NCBI GenBank assembly: GCA_024400755.1
Contig: JAKSMG010000012.1
Coordinates: 1 to 64,000 of the forward strand
Source of the DNA: Bacteroidales bacterium
GTDB taxonomy: Bacteria > Bacteroidota > Bacteroidia > Bacteroidales > WCHB1-69
Length of the DNA stretch: 64,000 nt
Direction: 5' to 3'
Shown here: positions 17,371-26,057 of the stretch, piece after piece
Layout: each line of letters opens with the position of its first letter
How positions within the stretch are numbered: position 1 is the first letter of the stretch
The notes under the pieces: model-generated
Told to the model about the DNA's origin: nothing
Databases searched by the model: none
Seen by the model: only the letters and a program-made list of their open reading frames with translations
Translations under genes and position numbers: made by a program

Positions 17371-18789
17371 TTATTTTTCAAACCGTCTTAAAAATTTCAA
17401 TTTTCTCAATCCGATTTTTTCGTTATATGGATGTTCACGCAAAGAAAGATTGAAATGAGTATTTCCAATGAGCACCGTTGACGGATGCGTAAATTCCCTA
17501 AAGCCCCATTCACCGTGATATGCACCCATACCTGAATGCCCCGTCCCGTTAAAAGGAACCCCTTTCACCATCAGATGCACACAAACCTCGTTGATACAAC
17601 CGCCGCCATACTGTTGCGTCCGCATAGTTTTCTTAGCCCAACGCATATTTTTAGTAAACAAATACATCGCCAAGGGATGTTCGCGTGCCGCAATAGTCGC
17701 CATCACACTGTCAATTTCAGAATCCTTAAATGGGACGATCGGCAACAACGGACTGAACAACTCGTGCATCACGATAGGTTCATCAATGCGTACCGGATAA
17801 ATCACGGTAGGCGCATAACGACCGTTTTGCTCGTCACCGAAGCCACCAAAAACGATCCTGTCGCGATATTCATCCGCCTCTTTAGCACACTTTGAATAGG
17901 CCTGAGACGTAATCAGTTTTGGATAGTCTTGATTTTGAGTTGCATTTTCCCCAATTTGCTTGATAAAAGCCGATTTTAGCTCTTCCAAAAACGCTTCCGC
18001 CACTTCTTCTGCCACGGCAATCTGATTGATATTGATACAAATTTGTCCTGCATTGCAGAGTTTAAAGAAAGCGATTTTACGAGCGGCGTCCTTCAAATCG
18101 GCATCTTTACGCACCACGCACCAGTTGCCGGTTTCGCCGCCCAACTCCAAGGCCACGGGCGTTAAGTTTTGCGCTGCCATTGCCAACACATGCTTTCCAA
18201 CTTGAGGCGATCCGGTATAGAAAATCTTGTCAAAACGTTGGGAAAGACACAGATCCGCCACCTCGTGACCACCATCGACCAAAGTCACATATTTTGGCGG
18301 AAAGACCTCCGCAAGAAATTTTTTCATTGCTGCCGTGCAAGCCGCTGACTTTGAGCTGGCCTTCACCACCACGGTATTGCCACCACAAATGCTCGCCGCC
18401 ACCACGCCAAGCGTCAGCAGGATAGGAAAATTAAACGGACTGATAACCAATGTAACACCGTAGGGCATCTTATAAACCTTGGTCGTCAAACTGGGGAAAC
18501 ACATCCAACCGCTGAAATGCCGCTCAGGATGCGCCCAACGACGCAATCCCCTGATAATCTCGTTAATTTCAACAATCACGGGACCAATGTCGCACAAATA
18601 AGCTTCCACCGCACTTCTTCCCAAATCTTCCGCCAACGCGTGCTCAAACTCCTCCTCGTGTGCAATGACGGCATCTCGGAGCTTTTTCAACTGCCGGATA
18701 CGCCATTTCACATCCAAAGTGGCACCCGTGCGAAAAAAATCTCGCTGTTTCTGTACTAACGATTGAATTTCACCTTCTGTATAAGACAT
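17371..18789 (-). CDS. aldehyde dehydrogenase, class 3-like
   Basis: A 472-residue NAD(P)-dependent aldehyde dehydrogenase oxidising aldehydes to acids. Motifs include PFNFPILLTLG (Rossmann substrate funnel), the catalytic-base segment VALELGGETGN (Glu near 219) and the nucleophile region LCNAGQICININ (Cys near 253). The C-terminal NGTGHSGMGAYHGEWGF is typical of class 3 enzymes. The GQxC motif has I in place of the usual T before C. The preferred substrate is unknown. The CatA-like gene follows within 15 bases. Confidence 0.9.
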   Translation of the reverse strand: MSYTEGEIQSLVQKQRDFFRTGATLDVKWRIRQLKKLRDAVIAHEEEFEHALAEDLGRSAVEAYLCDIGPVIVEINEIIRGLRRWAHPERHFSGWMCFPSLTTKVYKMPYGVTLVISPFNFPILLTLGVVAASICGGNTVVVKASSKSAACTAAMKKFLAEVFPPKYVTLVDGGHEVADLCLSQRFDKIFYTGSPQVGKHVLAMAAQNLTPVALELGGETGNWCVVRKDADLKDAARKIAFFKLCNAGQICININQIAVAEEVAEAFLEELKSAFIKQIGENATQNQDYPKLITSQAYSKCAKEADEYRDRIVFGGFGDEQNGRYAPTVIYPVRIDEPIVMHELFSPLLPIVPFKDSEIDSVMATIAAREHPLAMYLFTKNMRWAKKTMRTQQYGGGCINEVCVHLMVKGVPFNGTGHSGMGAYHGEWGFREFTHPSTVLIGNTHFNLSLREHPYNEKIGLRKLKFLRRFEK

Positions 18790-18895
18790 AATTTTTCCCT
18801 TTCAGTATATTTTATATTGATAAAAACAGATGAAAACACTACATTCCCATCTATTTTTCTTTTTGCAAAGTTACTAAAAATTCTTCAAAAAACAT

Positions 18896-18903
18896 TACTT
18901 TTG
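18896..18903 (+). promoter_or_regulatory. -7 box for membrane phosphoesterase gene
   Basis: TACTTTTG, 21 bases before the chosen ATG at 18925. It supports that start over an in-frame ATG at 18763, which lies inside the divergent dehydrogenase gene. Confidence 0.6.
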
Positions 18904-18924
18904 CCACACATTAAACTAACACGG

Positions 18925-19920
18925 ATGAGTATGTTCATAATGACCCTTATAATGGCCCTATTCCTGGCCTTGATATTAGCCCTAATTCCCCATATCGTAT
19001 GGTTTTTCATTTTCATTATCAGCAAGATAGGCGGATTTCACGTTTCATACACACCTTTCGGATGGACCGCATTGGTGTTGGTGCTTGTGTGCTGGCTCAT
19101 TCTTGCCTATGGCGTTTTTATCGGACGATGGAAATTGACCGTCAACACAATTGATTACCAACACTCTGACATTCCCGCTGCCTTCGACGGATATAAAATA
19201 GTGCACATTTCCGACCTGCATCTTTCCACTTTTAACGACAATCCTAAAAAACTGCATCAATTTGTGGATAAAATCAACAGTCTGGAACCCGACTTGGTAT
19301 GTTTCACCGGCGACCTTGTCACCATCGGTGTGGCGGAGGCTGAACCCTATCTCAACGATCTCCGCTGCATTCAGGCCAGAGACGGTGTCGTTTCCGTGCT
19401 AGGCAACCACGACTTTCTTTTGTACGCAAGAAGATTTCAGGATAAGACACAACAAGATGCCGCTTTGGATTCGCTCGTTCGCTTCCAAAGGGACTTGTTA
19501 AGATGGAAACTGCTTCGCAACGAAAATTGCATAATCCAGCGCGGCAGCGACAGCATCACCATCATTGGTGTGGACAACATAAACAACTCCAAACAGGGAT
19601 TTCGGACCATCAACAGCGGTGACCTGAGCAAAGCTGCCGCCAACACGGACGGTTTCCGCATTTTGCTATCGCACGATCCTTCACATTGGTCAGCGGAAGT
19701 CGTTCCCAACACAGATATTCAGCTCACCCTCAGCGGGCACACACATGCCGCCCAATTCCGCATTTTCGGCTGGTCTCCCGCCCAATGGATGTTCCAACAC
19801 GTGGACGGTCTCCACGAAAAAGAAGGTCAAACACTCTACATCAATATTGGACTCGGCTGCACCGTACCATTCCGCATCGGCGCCAATCCTGAAATCACGT
19901 TAATTAGACTGAAAAAGTAA
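18925..19920 (+). CDS. membrane-anchored metallophosphoesterase
   Basis: 331 residues from the ATG at 18925. Two N-terminal membrane spans (about 5-30 and 43-65) precede a calcineurin-like phosphoesterase domain. The metal-ligand motifs appear in order: HISDLHLSTF (D-x-H), CFTGDLVT (GD), VLGNHDF (GNHD), LLSHDPSHW, and LTLSGHTHAAQF (GHxH). Enzymes of this type (YkuE/LpxH-like) hydrolyse phosphoesters, sometimes of lipids. The active site probably faces the cytoplasm or periplasm depending on topology; the substrate is unknown. Confidence 0.9.
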   Translation: MSMFIMTLIMALFLALILALIPHIVWFFIFIISKIGGFHVSYTPFGWTALVLVLVCWLILAYGVFIGRWKLTVNTIDYQHSDIPAAFDGYKIVHISDLHLSTFNDNPKKLHQFVDKINSLEPDLVCFTGDLVTIGVAEAEPYLNDLRCIQARDGVVSVLGNHDFLLYARRFQDKTQQDAALDSLVRFQRDLLRWKLLRNENCIIQRGSDSITIIGVDNINNSKQGFRTINSGDLSKAAANTDGFRILLSHDPSHWSAEVVPNTDIQLTLSGHTHAAQFRIFGWSPAQWMFQHVDGLHEKEGQTLYINIGLGCTVPFRIGANPEITLIRLKK

Positions 19921-20227
19921 GATGTAGTGTCACATATTTTTCAAAAAATAGACGACAAATATGTAATCATCCATATACAAACATTTCCACACAAAAATAA
20001 AAATAAGAAAAATTTTCATTATTTTTATTTTTTGTATAAAAAAAAGTTGTATTTTTGCAGGCGAAAAAGGAAAAGAAACGTGCAACAAAAAACGCATATA
20101 CACAAATATAACAAATTGTATTACAAATAAATAAAATTACAAAATAAAATTCAACTAAAAAAAACACGCAAAAATCGAAAAACAAACAAAAAAAAATTAT
20201 ATCTTTGCATTATCAAAACGAAATACC
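19921..20227 (+). promoter_or_regulatory. AT-rich intergenic region with two -7 boxes
   Basis: About 300 bases without a gene. There are two good -7 boxes: TATTTTTG at 20050-20057 and TATCTTTG at 20200-20207. The latter is 20 bases before the next start codon. The first would give a leader of about 165 bases or a small RNA. No terminator hairpin was seen between them. Confidence 0.45.
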
Positions 20228-20845
20228 ATGAACACTTATGAAATCTTATTTTCCTGCGTTTCTTTACTTGCCACAATAGGTATCTTCACTGCATTATACA
20301 AAATCGGCAAGAAAATTGGAATCTTTGAAGAATCCATTCGTTACATCAACCAATCTACCACCCAATGCGAAAACCGGATCAACAAATTAGAAGACTTAAG
20401 TGTTTCTATGCATTCCGACATTTTGGCCATCAAAACATTTCTCATTACTAAATACAAAAATGCGGAATCCATCTGGGGTGTCAAAAACAGTCCCACAAAA
20501 TTAAGCGAAAACGGCAAAATGCTTTTTGACGCAATTCGTGGCGATCAATTTCTTCTTGACAACAAGAGCATTCTATTACAACAACTTAGCGAGAAAGCTC
20601 CTCAAACGCCCTTAGACGTTGAAAATGACTCTAACGAGATACTTTTACGTCAAACGGAAACCGAAATTTTCAATGGGTTAAAGAATTGGGTCTATGAAAG
20701 TTCCGCATTATTAGTCAATGGAGAAGACGGACCAAGGCCATATACAATCACCTTAAACGACGTTTGTTTTGTGTTAAGCATTCCTCTTCGAGATATGTAC
20801 TTAGAAAAGCATCCCGAATTAATCAACAATTCCGTTATTAATTAG
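20228..20845 (+). CDS. conserved-looking hypothetical protein, one membrane span and coiled coil
   Basis: 205 residues. An N-terminal hydrophobic segment (about 5-25, ILFSCVSLLATIGIFTALY) is followed by a short basic stretch and a predicted coiled coil with heptad-like leucines (about 30-75). A soluble domain contains NSPTKLSENGKMLFD, a pattern seen in other hypothetical proteins of gut Bacteroidota. The C-terminal domain (about 150-205) has no motif I recognise. It stands alone between convergent genes with its own promoter. No function is proposed. Confidence 0.75.
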   Translation: MNTYEILFSCVSLLATIGIFTALYKIGKKIGIFEESIRYINQSTTQCENRINKLEDLSVSMHSDILAIKTFLITKYKNAESIWGVKNSPTKLSENGKMLFDAIRGDQFLLDNKSILLQQLSEKAPQTPLDVENDSNEILLRQTETEIFNGLKNWVYESSALLVNGEDGPRPYTITLNDVCFVLSIPLRDMYLEKHPELINNSVIN

Positions 20846-20886
20846 CAATAACGCATTCACTGTAATTGTAGATTTTCTCCTTCAAA

Positions 20887-21954
20887 CTACTCTTCAGTCA
20901 AAGTCTGCAAAAAAGCTTTTAAATCTTCGATTTGAGATGGAGTGAGCAAAACTCCACCATCTGAAACGTGGTGCATTAGTGGATTCACATACGGACTATT
21001 AATTTGTCCGGTATTGTAAAACTCCAACACTTCATCAAGCGTTTGGAAACGACCGTCACGCATATAAGGAGGAGTTAATGCGATATTGCGCAAAGTGGGT
21101 GCCCTATACGCACCGTGATCCACCTCGTTTCCTGTAACAGCATACCGATCCGCCGGATCATTAAACACATTCTCCAAAGCGTTATTATAAAACAGATTTG
21201 TTGTAAACAACGGACTACCATCGCCTCCGTGACAATGAAAGCAATCGGCGCCTTCTTCCGTAGTAAAAAGGACATAACCCCTTAACTCCTGTGGTGTCAA
21301 CTGAACTTGTCCACACAAATATTTATCGAATTTGGAATTTGAGCACACCAGCGTTCGTACATACTGAGCTATTGCCTTCGCAATTCGGTCCACGTTTACT
21401 TCCGGAGTTCCAAAAGCAGCCGCAAACATAGGAGGATAATCGTCATTGGATTTCACGGCGGCCACTACCCTATCATAAGAACTGTTCATCTCTGTAGGGT
21501 CAACAAAAGTCGCCAAGACAATCGACTCGATATCGGAAGCCGCCCCATTCCATAAATAGCCATTGTTATTGAACACAAGATTGATCAGTGGCAACGGCAC
21601 GTGGTGAGTAGGTCTTCCCGACAAGCCCACAGGTTTTCCTCCTGGAAAACGAGGGTTATCCACACCGATGTCAAAACCGTGATTTGGACTATGACAAGTT
21701 GAGCAACTCATCATCTGCATAGAATCTTCTCCCAAATAACCACACAAGTGACCATCGTAAAACAACTTCTTTCCCAATGCGACACCTTCGACAGTCATAG
21801 GATTATCGGAAGGAATATTCAATTTTGTAGGAAAATACCAAGGAACCGCCAACTCGTACGGAGTGGCCTTAAATTCAGGCTTATGACACGCACACAACAG
21901 TATTACCGATGCTGTCAAAAAACATAAACAAGTCGTGCCTCGGTTTAATTTCAT
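20887..21954 (-). CDS. di-haem cytochrome c peroxidase (MauG/CcpA family) lipoprotein
   Basis: A 355-residue exported protein that reduces hydrogen peroxide with electrons from c-type haem, or acts as a related di-haem oxidase. A lipoprotein-like signal ends at CAC near residue 22. Two haem-binding motifs are seen: CSTCH (about 84) and CFHCH (about 238). GLSGRPTHHVPLPLINLVFN, FDKYLCGQ and the C-terminal LRNIALTPPYMRDGRF are family hallmarks. Its start codon overlaps the stop of the topoisomerase gene by 4 bases (ATGA), so the pair is translationally coupled despite unrelated roles. Confidence 0.92.
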   Translation of the reverse strand: MKLNRGTTCLCFLTASVILLCACHKPEFKATPYELAVPWYFPTKLNIPSDNPMTVEGVALGKKLFYDGHLCGYLGEDSMQMMSCSTCHSPNHGFDIGVDNPRFPGGKPVGLSGRPTHHVPLPLINLVFNNNGYLWNGAASDIESIVLATFVDPTEMNSSYDRVVAAVKSNDDYPPMFAAAFGTPEVNVDRIAKAIAQYVRTLVCSNSKFDKYLCGQVQLTPQELRGYVLFTTEEGADCFHCHGGDGSPLFTTNLFYNNALENVFNDPADRYAVTGNEVDHGAYRAPTLRNIALTPPYMRDGRFQTLDEVLEFYNTGQINSPYVNPLMHHVSDGGVLLTPSQIEDLKAFLQTLTEE

Positions 21955-24665
21955 AATTCAAGAGTCAACTGTTCGCCTTGGTCTCCAGAAAACTTGTCAT
22001 CGTCCTTATCTGACTGAGAATCAATATTTTCATAAATATCCTTTGCTACCTGCATATCCACATCTTCCAAAGGTTCGACCTCTTCCAATTCGTCTTCTGA
22101 CGTTTCCTCTTCTTCTGGTTCTTCGTAGGGCAATGGCTCAACAAACTTTACAGACTTAATATTGGCAAAATTGAGTTTCTTGCCTTTTGCCTTAACATTC
22201 ATCACCTCTACAAAATCTGCCACATTGACCACTTCCTTCTCCAGTTCCTTGGAATCCTTCTTCGAAAAGGATACTTCCAACTGAGGAAGATAATCAATAC
22301 TCACAGCCAGCATTTTAACGTCTTTTTCTTGTGGGATAAAATCAATCTTCTTAGGTGTATTATCCGGATTAAAACGCTTTAACATATAGCGTCCTTCCTT
22401 TTTATTGAAATAGACTACAGAAAGGATTTTATGGGAATTATATTTTTTTATTATTTGCAAATTATCGTCAAAATGAACAGAGACATCAAAACCTATCAAC
22501 CTGAAATATCCATCATAAACCGTAATGATTTTATCATCTTCTTTAAACGAGCCGAGCAATACGCCTCTTTCATCAGAATTGAGACGACCGACCACTTCAT
22601 CATAATAAATATTGATGGCAGACAAAGTGGAAACACCTTTTTGGCAAAGTTCCACTTTTTTCACGGGATTTCGAGACAAGATATTGCCCATAGACGCCCT
22701 ACCCTTAATAGCCAAAGTTGAAAAGTCAAAATCAAACTGTGGTTTTTTCAGGTTTTTCTTCTGTTTGATAAACACACGCACTTTTTCGGCTTCACCATTA
22801 GGATTGGAAGTCAAATACAGGACTTTACTTCCCGTCTTGCCTTTCGTAAGCACATATTCCTTATCACGGGTGACGCCCCCTATCGCGAAACGTTTCACCA
22901 TAGCGGTACCGAACATCCCGTCAGAATAAATCATATTGTAAATGGTACGATCGTCATTTCTCTTAAATACTTCCACCAGAATAATGTCTTTACCAAAAAA
23001 TTGTTTATCAGACACTTTGCTAACCATAAAGGTTCCATTGTCCCTAAACACTATTACTTCATCGATATCTGAACAATCGCAGACATATTCCACATTTTCG
23101 TCACGTTTGAGCGCCGTTCCCACAAAACCCTCTGCCCTATCAACATACAGTTTTTGGTTAGCCACTGCCACCGTTGCCGCCACGATATTGTCAAAATTTC
23201 TGATTTCCGTCTTTCGCTCCCGTCCCTTGCCGTATTTTTTCTTCAACTGCCTGAAATAATTAATGGCATAATCGATAAGATGATCCAAATGATTCTTCAC
23301 TTCATCGATATTGGCCTCGATATCGGCAATTTTGTCTTCCGCCTCCTTGATATCGAACTTTGAAATTTTCTTCACGGGTTTTTCGCAAAGATGAAGCACA
23401 TCATCTCTGGTAATTTCACGGGCAAACAACTTACGATACTTGTCAAAAGCCCGTTCAATACTGGTTACTTGGTCATCCCAGGAAGCGGCATCCTTTTCCA
23501 ACTGTTTATATAACCCCTTTTCGAAGAAAATCTTTTCCAACGAAATCTTATGCCATTGATCGCTCAATTCCTCCAATGCTATTTCCAACTCACGACGCAA
23601 CAAATTAACGGTATTATTGGTATTGATGCGCAGAATTTCCTTCACCGACATCTGACAGGGTTTTCCGTTAAAGATCACGCAGGCATTCGGAGAATAGGAC
23701 ATACTGCAATCCGTGAAAGCATACAGGGCATCGATAGTTTGATCGGGCGAAACGCCAGGATAAAGATGCAACAATATTTCGGCTTGTCCTGCCGTATTGT
23801 CATCAATTTTCTTGATTTTCAATTTTCCTTTCTCAATCTGAGGTGTAATGGATTGAATCAGGTCCGTCGTATTGGTTCCGTATGGAATTTCGGTAATCAC
23901 CAGCGTTTTTTTGTCCAAAATAGAAATTTTGGCCCGATTGAGGATTTTTCCGTTAACCCCTTCGTTATAACGGCTCACGTCAATAGAGCCGCCCGTCGGA
24001 AAATCAGGATAAATTTCAAAATCCTTATTTTCCAAGATAGCGACAGAAGCGTCCAACAACTCATTAAAATTATGGGGAAGAATCTTGGTGGCGATACTCA
24101 CGCCGATACCTTCCGTACCCTGCGCCAAAAGCAAAGGAAACTTAATCGGCAACGTAATCGGCTCTTTGTTACGTCCATCATACGACAACTGCCACTCAGT
24201 GGTCTTATGATTAAAAACGACGTCAATAGCGAACTTTGACAGACGCGCTTCGATGTAACGTGGTGCAGCCGCATCATCACCGGTTAGGATATTACCCCAG
24301 TTACCCTGGGTATCAATCAACAAACCTTTTTGACCCAGTTGCACCAACGCGTCACCGATTGATGCGTCGCCGTGTGGATGGTACTTCATCGTGTTACCAA
24401 TAATATTGGCTACCTTGTTGTACCGTCCGTCCTCCAATTCATCCATAGAATGCAGAATACGACGCTGAACAGGTTTCAAGCCATCCACCACTTCAGGAAT
24501 AGCACGATTCAGATTAACGTATGACGCATAATCCAAAAAGTAATTCTCAAAAATCGAACCGACGTGAACAACGTTCATCATTTTGGACGCTTCGTCAGTT
24601 TCCACTTCCGGATTTACGATTTCATCTGTTTTTTCTTCTGCTATTTTGTCTTTTTTTTCTGCCAT
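21951..24665 (-). CDS. parC: DNA topoisomerase IV / gyrase subunit A
   Basis: A 904-residue type IIA topoisomerase breakage-reunion subunit, cutting and resealing duplex DNA to unlink chromosomes. The catalytic tyrosine is Y137 in APRYIEARLS. Nearby is YHPHGDASIGDAL, the quinolone-resistance region. The N-terminus (VGSIFENYFLDYASYVNLNRAIPE) and a divergent beta-propeller C-terminal domain resemble the Bacteroidota ParC type rather than classical GyrA, as the gyrase-box is not evident. A long acidic tail (about 835-904) ends the protein. The parE partner is not in the window. A -7 box (TATATTTG, 24695-24702) precedes it. Confidence 0.92.
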   Translation of the reverse strand: MAEKKDKIAEEKTDEIVNPEVETDEASKMMNVVHVGSIFENYFLDYASYVNLNRAIPEVVDGLKPVQRRILHSMDELEDGRYNKVANIIGNTMKYHPHGDASIGDALVQLGQKGLLIDTQGNWGNILTGDDAAAPRYIEARLSKFAIDVVFNHKTTEWQLSYDGRNKEPITLPIKFPLLLAQGTEGIGVSIATKILPHNFNELLDASVAILENKDFEIYPDFPTGGSIDVSRYNEGVNGKILNRAKISILDKKTLVITEIPYGTNTTDLIQSITPQIEKGKLKIKKIDDNTAGQAEILLHLYPGVSPDQTIDALYAFTDCSMSYSPNACVIFNGKPCQMSVKEILRINTNNTVNLLRRELEIALEELSDQWHKISLEKIFFEKGLYKQLEKDAASWDDQVTSIERAFDKYRKLFAREITRDDVLHLCEKPVKKISKFDIKEAEDKIADIEANIDEVKNHLDHLIDYAINYFRQLKKKYGKGRERKTEIRNFDNIVAATVAVANQKLYVDRAEGFVGTALKRDENVEYVCDCSDIDEVIVFRDNGTFMVSKVSDKQFFGKDIILVEVFKRNDDRTIYNMIYSDGMFGTAMVKRFAIGGVTRDKEYVLTKGKTGSKVLYLTSNPNGEAEKVRVFIKQKKNLKKPQFDFDFSTLAIKGRASMGNILSRNPVKKVELCQKGVSTLSAINIYYDEVVGRLNSDERGVLLGSFKEDDKIITVYDGYFRLIGFDVSVHFDDNLQIIKKYNSHKILSVVYFNKKEGRYMLKRFNPDNTPKKIDFIPQEKDVKMLAVSIDYLPQLEVSFSKKDSKELEKEVVNVADFVEVMNVKAKGKKLNFANIKSVKFVEPLPYEEPEEEETSEDELEEVEPLEDVDMQVAKDIYENIDSQSDKDDDKFSGDQGEQLTLEL

Positions 24666-24694
24666 TTATCTATCATTCTTAGAGTTCACGGCTG

Positions 24695-24702
24695 CAAATA
24701 TA
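24695..24702 (-). promoter_or_regulatory. -7 box for parC/peroxidase unit
   Basis: TATATTTG on the minus strand, 30 bases before the parC start. Confidence 0.5.
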
Positions 24703-24709
24703 CAAATTT

Positions 24710-25252
24710 TTAAGCATATTCCCGAATGAGTTTGCTCATAATTTCTGCACTTTGTCCTGTTAATACAGCCACTGGCGAAACCGCTTCAAACTGATGGGGA
24801 ACATAATCCATCATCTGAATTAAATAATAATTCCCAGCAGGAGTTCCAAGCACATCAATATAGTGACCTGACGTCATTCTCTTTTTCACGCTTGCCAAGT
24901 CTCCAAAACTCAGTTTAGCTATACAAGAATTAACTTTGGCCATATCAGCGGAATCGACGTAAACACTGTAATGTTTCATCATCTGATTATCTGGAACATA
25001 GACATATACGTTTTTATGACGCGTACTATCCCCCCAGAATTTCAGCACCGCGAAAATCAGGACAATCACGCCTAATATGACCATAAGAAGACAGGCATAA
25101 TGGCCAAACTTGATCGGCGTCGCGGGAATGATGATGAGCACCAACGCAATAATCATCAGCACAATAGACGGAATTAGGCTTTTCTTTCTGATTTCTACAT
25201 TTTTATCTTCATTATCCAATAAATAACTTTCAATATTTTTATAATTTTCCAT
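24710..25252 (-). CDS. hypothetical inner-membrane protein
   Basis: 180 residues with two adjacent membrane spans (about 25-45, SLIPSIVLMIIALVLIIIP, and 53-72, ACLLMVILGVIVLIFAVLKF). A soluble domain of about 105 residues follows (YVYVPDNQMMKHYSVYVD, AGNYYLIQMMDYVPHQF, AVLTGQSAEIMSKLIREYA). The pattern of a hairpin anchor plus a small alpha/beta domain is common in Bacteroidota proteins of unknown role. It lies just upstream of parC in the same direction, but the parC -7 box is between them, so it may be separate. Confidence 0.75.
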   Translation of the reverse strand: MENYKNIESYLLDNEDKNVEIRKKSLIPSIVLMIIALVLIIIPATPIKFGHYACLLMVILGVIVLIFAVLKFWGDSTRHKNVYVYVPDNQMMKHYSVYVDSADMAKVNSCIAKLSFGDLASVKKRMTSGHYIDVLGTPAGNYYLIQMMDYVPHQFEAVSPVAVLTGQSAEIMSKLIREYA

Positions 25253-25434
25253 AATATAATTCGAGATTGTTTTTTTATTTTTTAAATGATAAATTACTAC
25301 TTTACAGCTACTTACAAGAAAATTGATGATATTACGGATTTTTGCCGAAATACATCATCTTCACCCTAACAATGAACGAGAAGCATTATTAGATGAAACA
25401 CATCAAATCGTGTAAGTAGCAAGAGAAGAATTTA

Positions 25435-25836
25435 TCACAACCTCAAACAGCCGACACACAAGGTATAAAAATCCTGTGACAATCGTTTGGAAAACAAGAC
25501 ATCCCCCACATTGAGCCCATTGCCGTACAAGCGTCTATAATAGGCCCGATGCAGGATTTCTTTGTTCAATGACTGATGGGATAATAATTTCACGAAAACC
25601 GGAATGGAAAAAGTCGGGACTTCGCTACGACTTTGCATTCCTCCAAAAGAGAAGGTGGATATTTCAAACTCACTGCTTTGGGGCGGCAGATCTTGTTCGA
25701 TGGTTTGGGGAACCGAAAAAGAGGCAAAAACAGAAGAACAGCCGACCACTGTCAAAGCAATGGTCAGCAAAGCAGTAAGCACAACAGTGTCGAGAACCTG
25801 TCGAGGACTACGCATTATTCTTCTCTTTTCCTTCAT
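25435..25836 (-). CDS. small hypothetical exported protein
   Basis: 133 residues. A hydrophobic N-terminal segment (about 17-33, VVLTALLTIALTVVGCSS) could be a signal peptide or lipoprotein signal, with Cys near 33. Polar and aromatic residues follow, with no known domain. Its first codons overlap the 3' end of the small membrane protein gene upstream by 29 bases, in a different frame. Some risk exists that it is not a real gene, but the signal-like start and position suggest it is. Confidence 0.5.
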   Translation of the reverse strand: MKEKRRIMRSPRQVLDTVVLTALLTIALTVVGCSSVFASFSVPQTIEQDLPPQSSEFEISTFSFGGMQSRSEVPTFSIPVFVKLLSHQSLNKEILHRAYYRRLYGNGLNVGDVLFSKRLSQDFYTLCVGCLRL

Positions 25837-26029
25837 TCCTTTTTTTCAGTTTTTTCATAATGAACAAAGCAAGAAAGTATGCCACGACAATACCTATCAC
25901 GCCAGTCACCTGAATAATGAACTTATCTTCAATATCCATAAAGTGTAAAGGCACGATATAGACGCCGCACAGCAATACCAATCTAAAAAAATGTTCCATA
26001 TTTTCAATTTTAGTGTTGCCGATTAGCAT
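25808..26029 (-). CDS. small membrane protein
   Basis: 73 residues, or 63 if translation starts at the internal ATG at 25999. Two hydrophobic segments (FFRLVLLCGVYIVPL and IIQVTGVIGIVVAYFLALFI) are followed by a strongly basic tail (KKLKKRNEGKEK), so the C-terminus is probably cytoplasmic. It lies downstream of valS in the same direction (28-base gap). No known family was recognised. Confidence 0.55.
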   Translation of the reverse strand: MLIGNTKIENMEHFFRLVLLCGVYIVPLHFMDIEDKFIIQVTGVIGIVVAYFLALFIMKKLKKRNEGKEKNNA

Positions 26030-26057
26030 TTACCAATCGACAACACCCTATTTTACA

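Noticed and set aside
18763..18924. Upstream ATG of the phosphoesterase
   Set aside because: Inside the divergent dehydrogenase gene and upstream of the -7 box; the ATG at 18925 leads into a proper membrane anchor.
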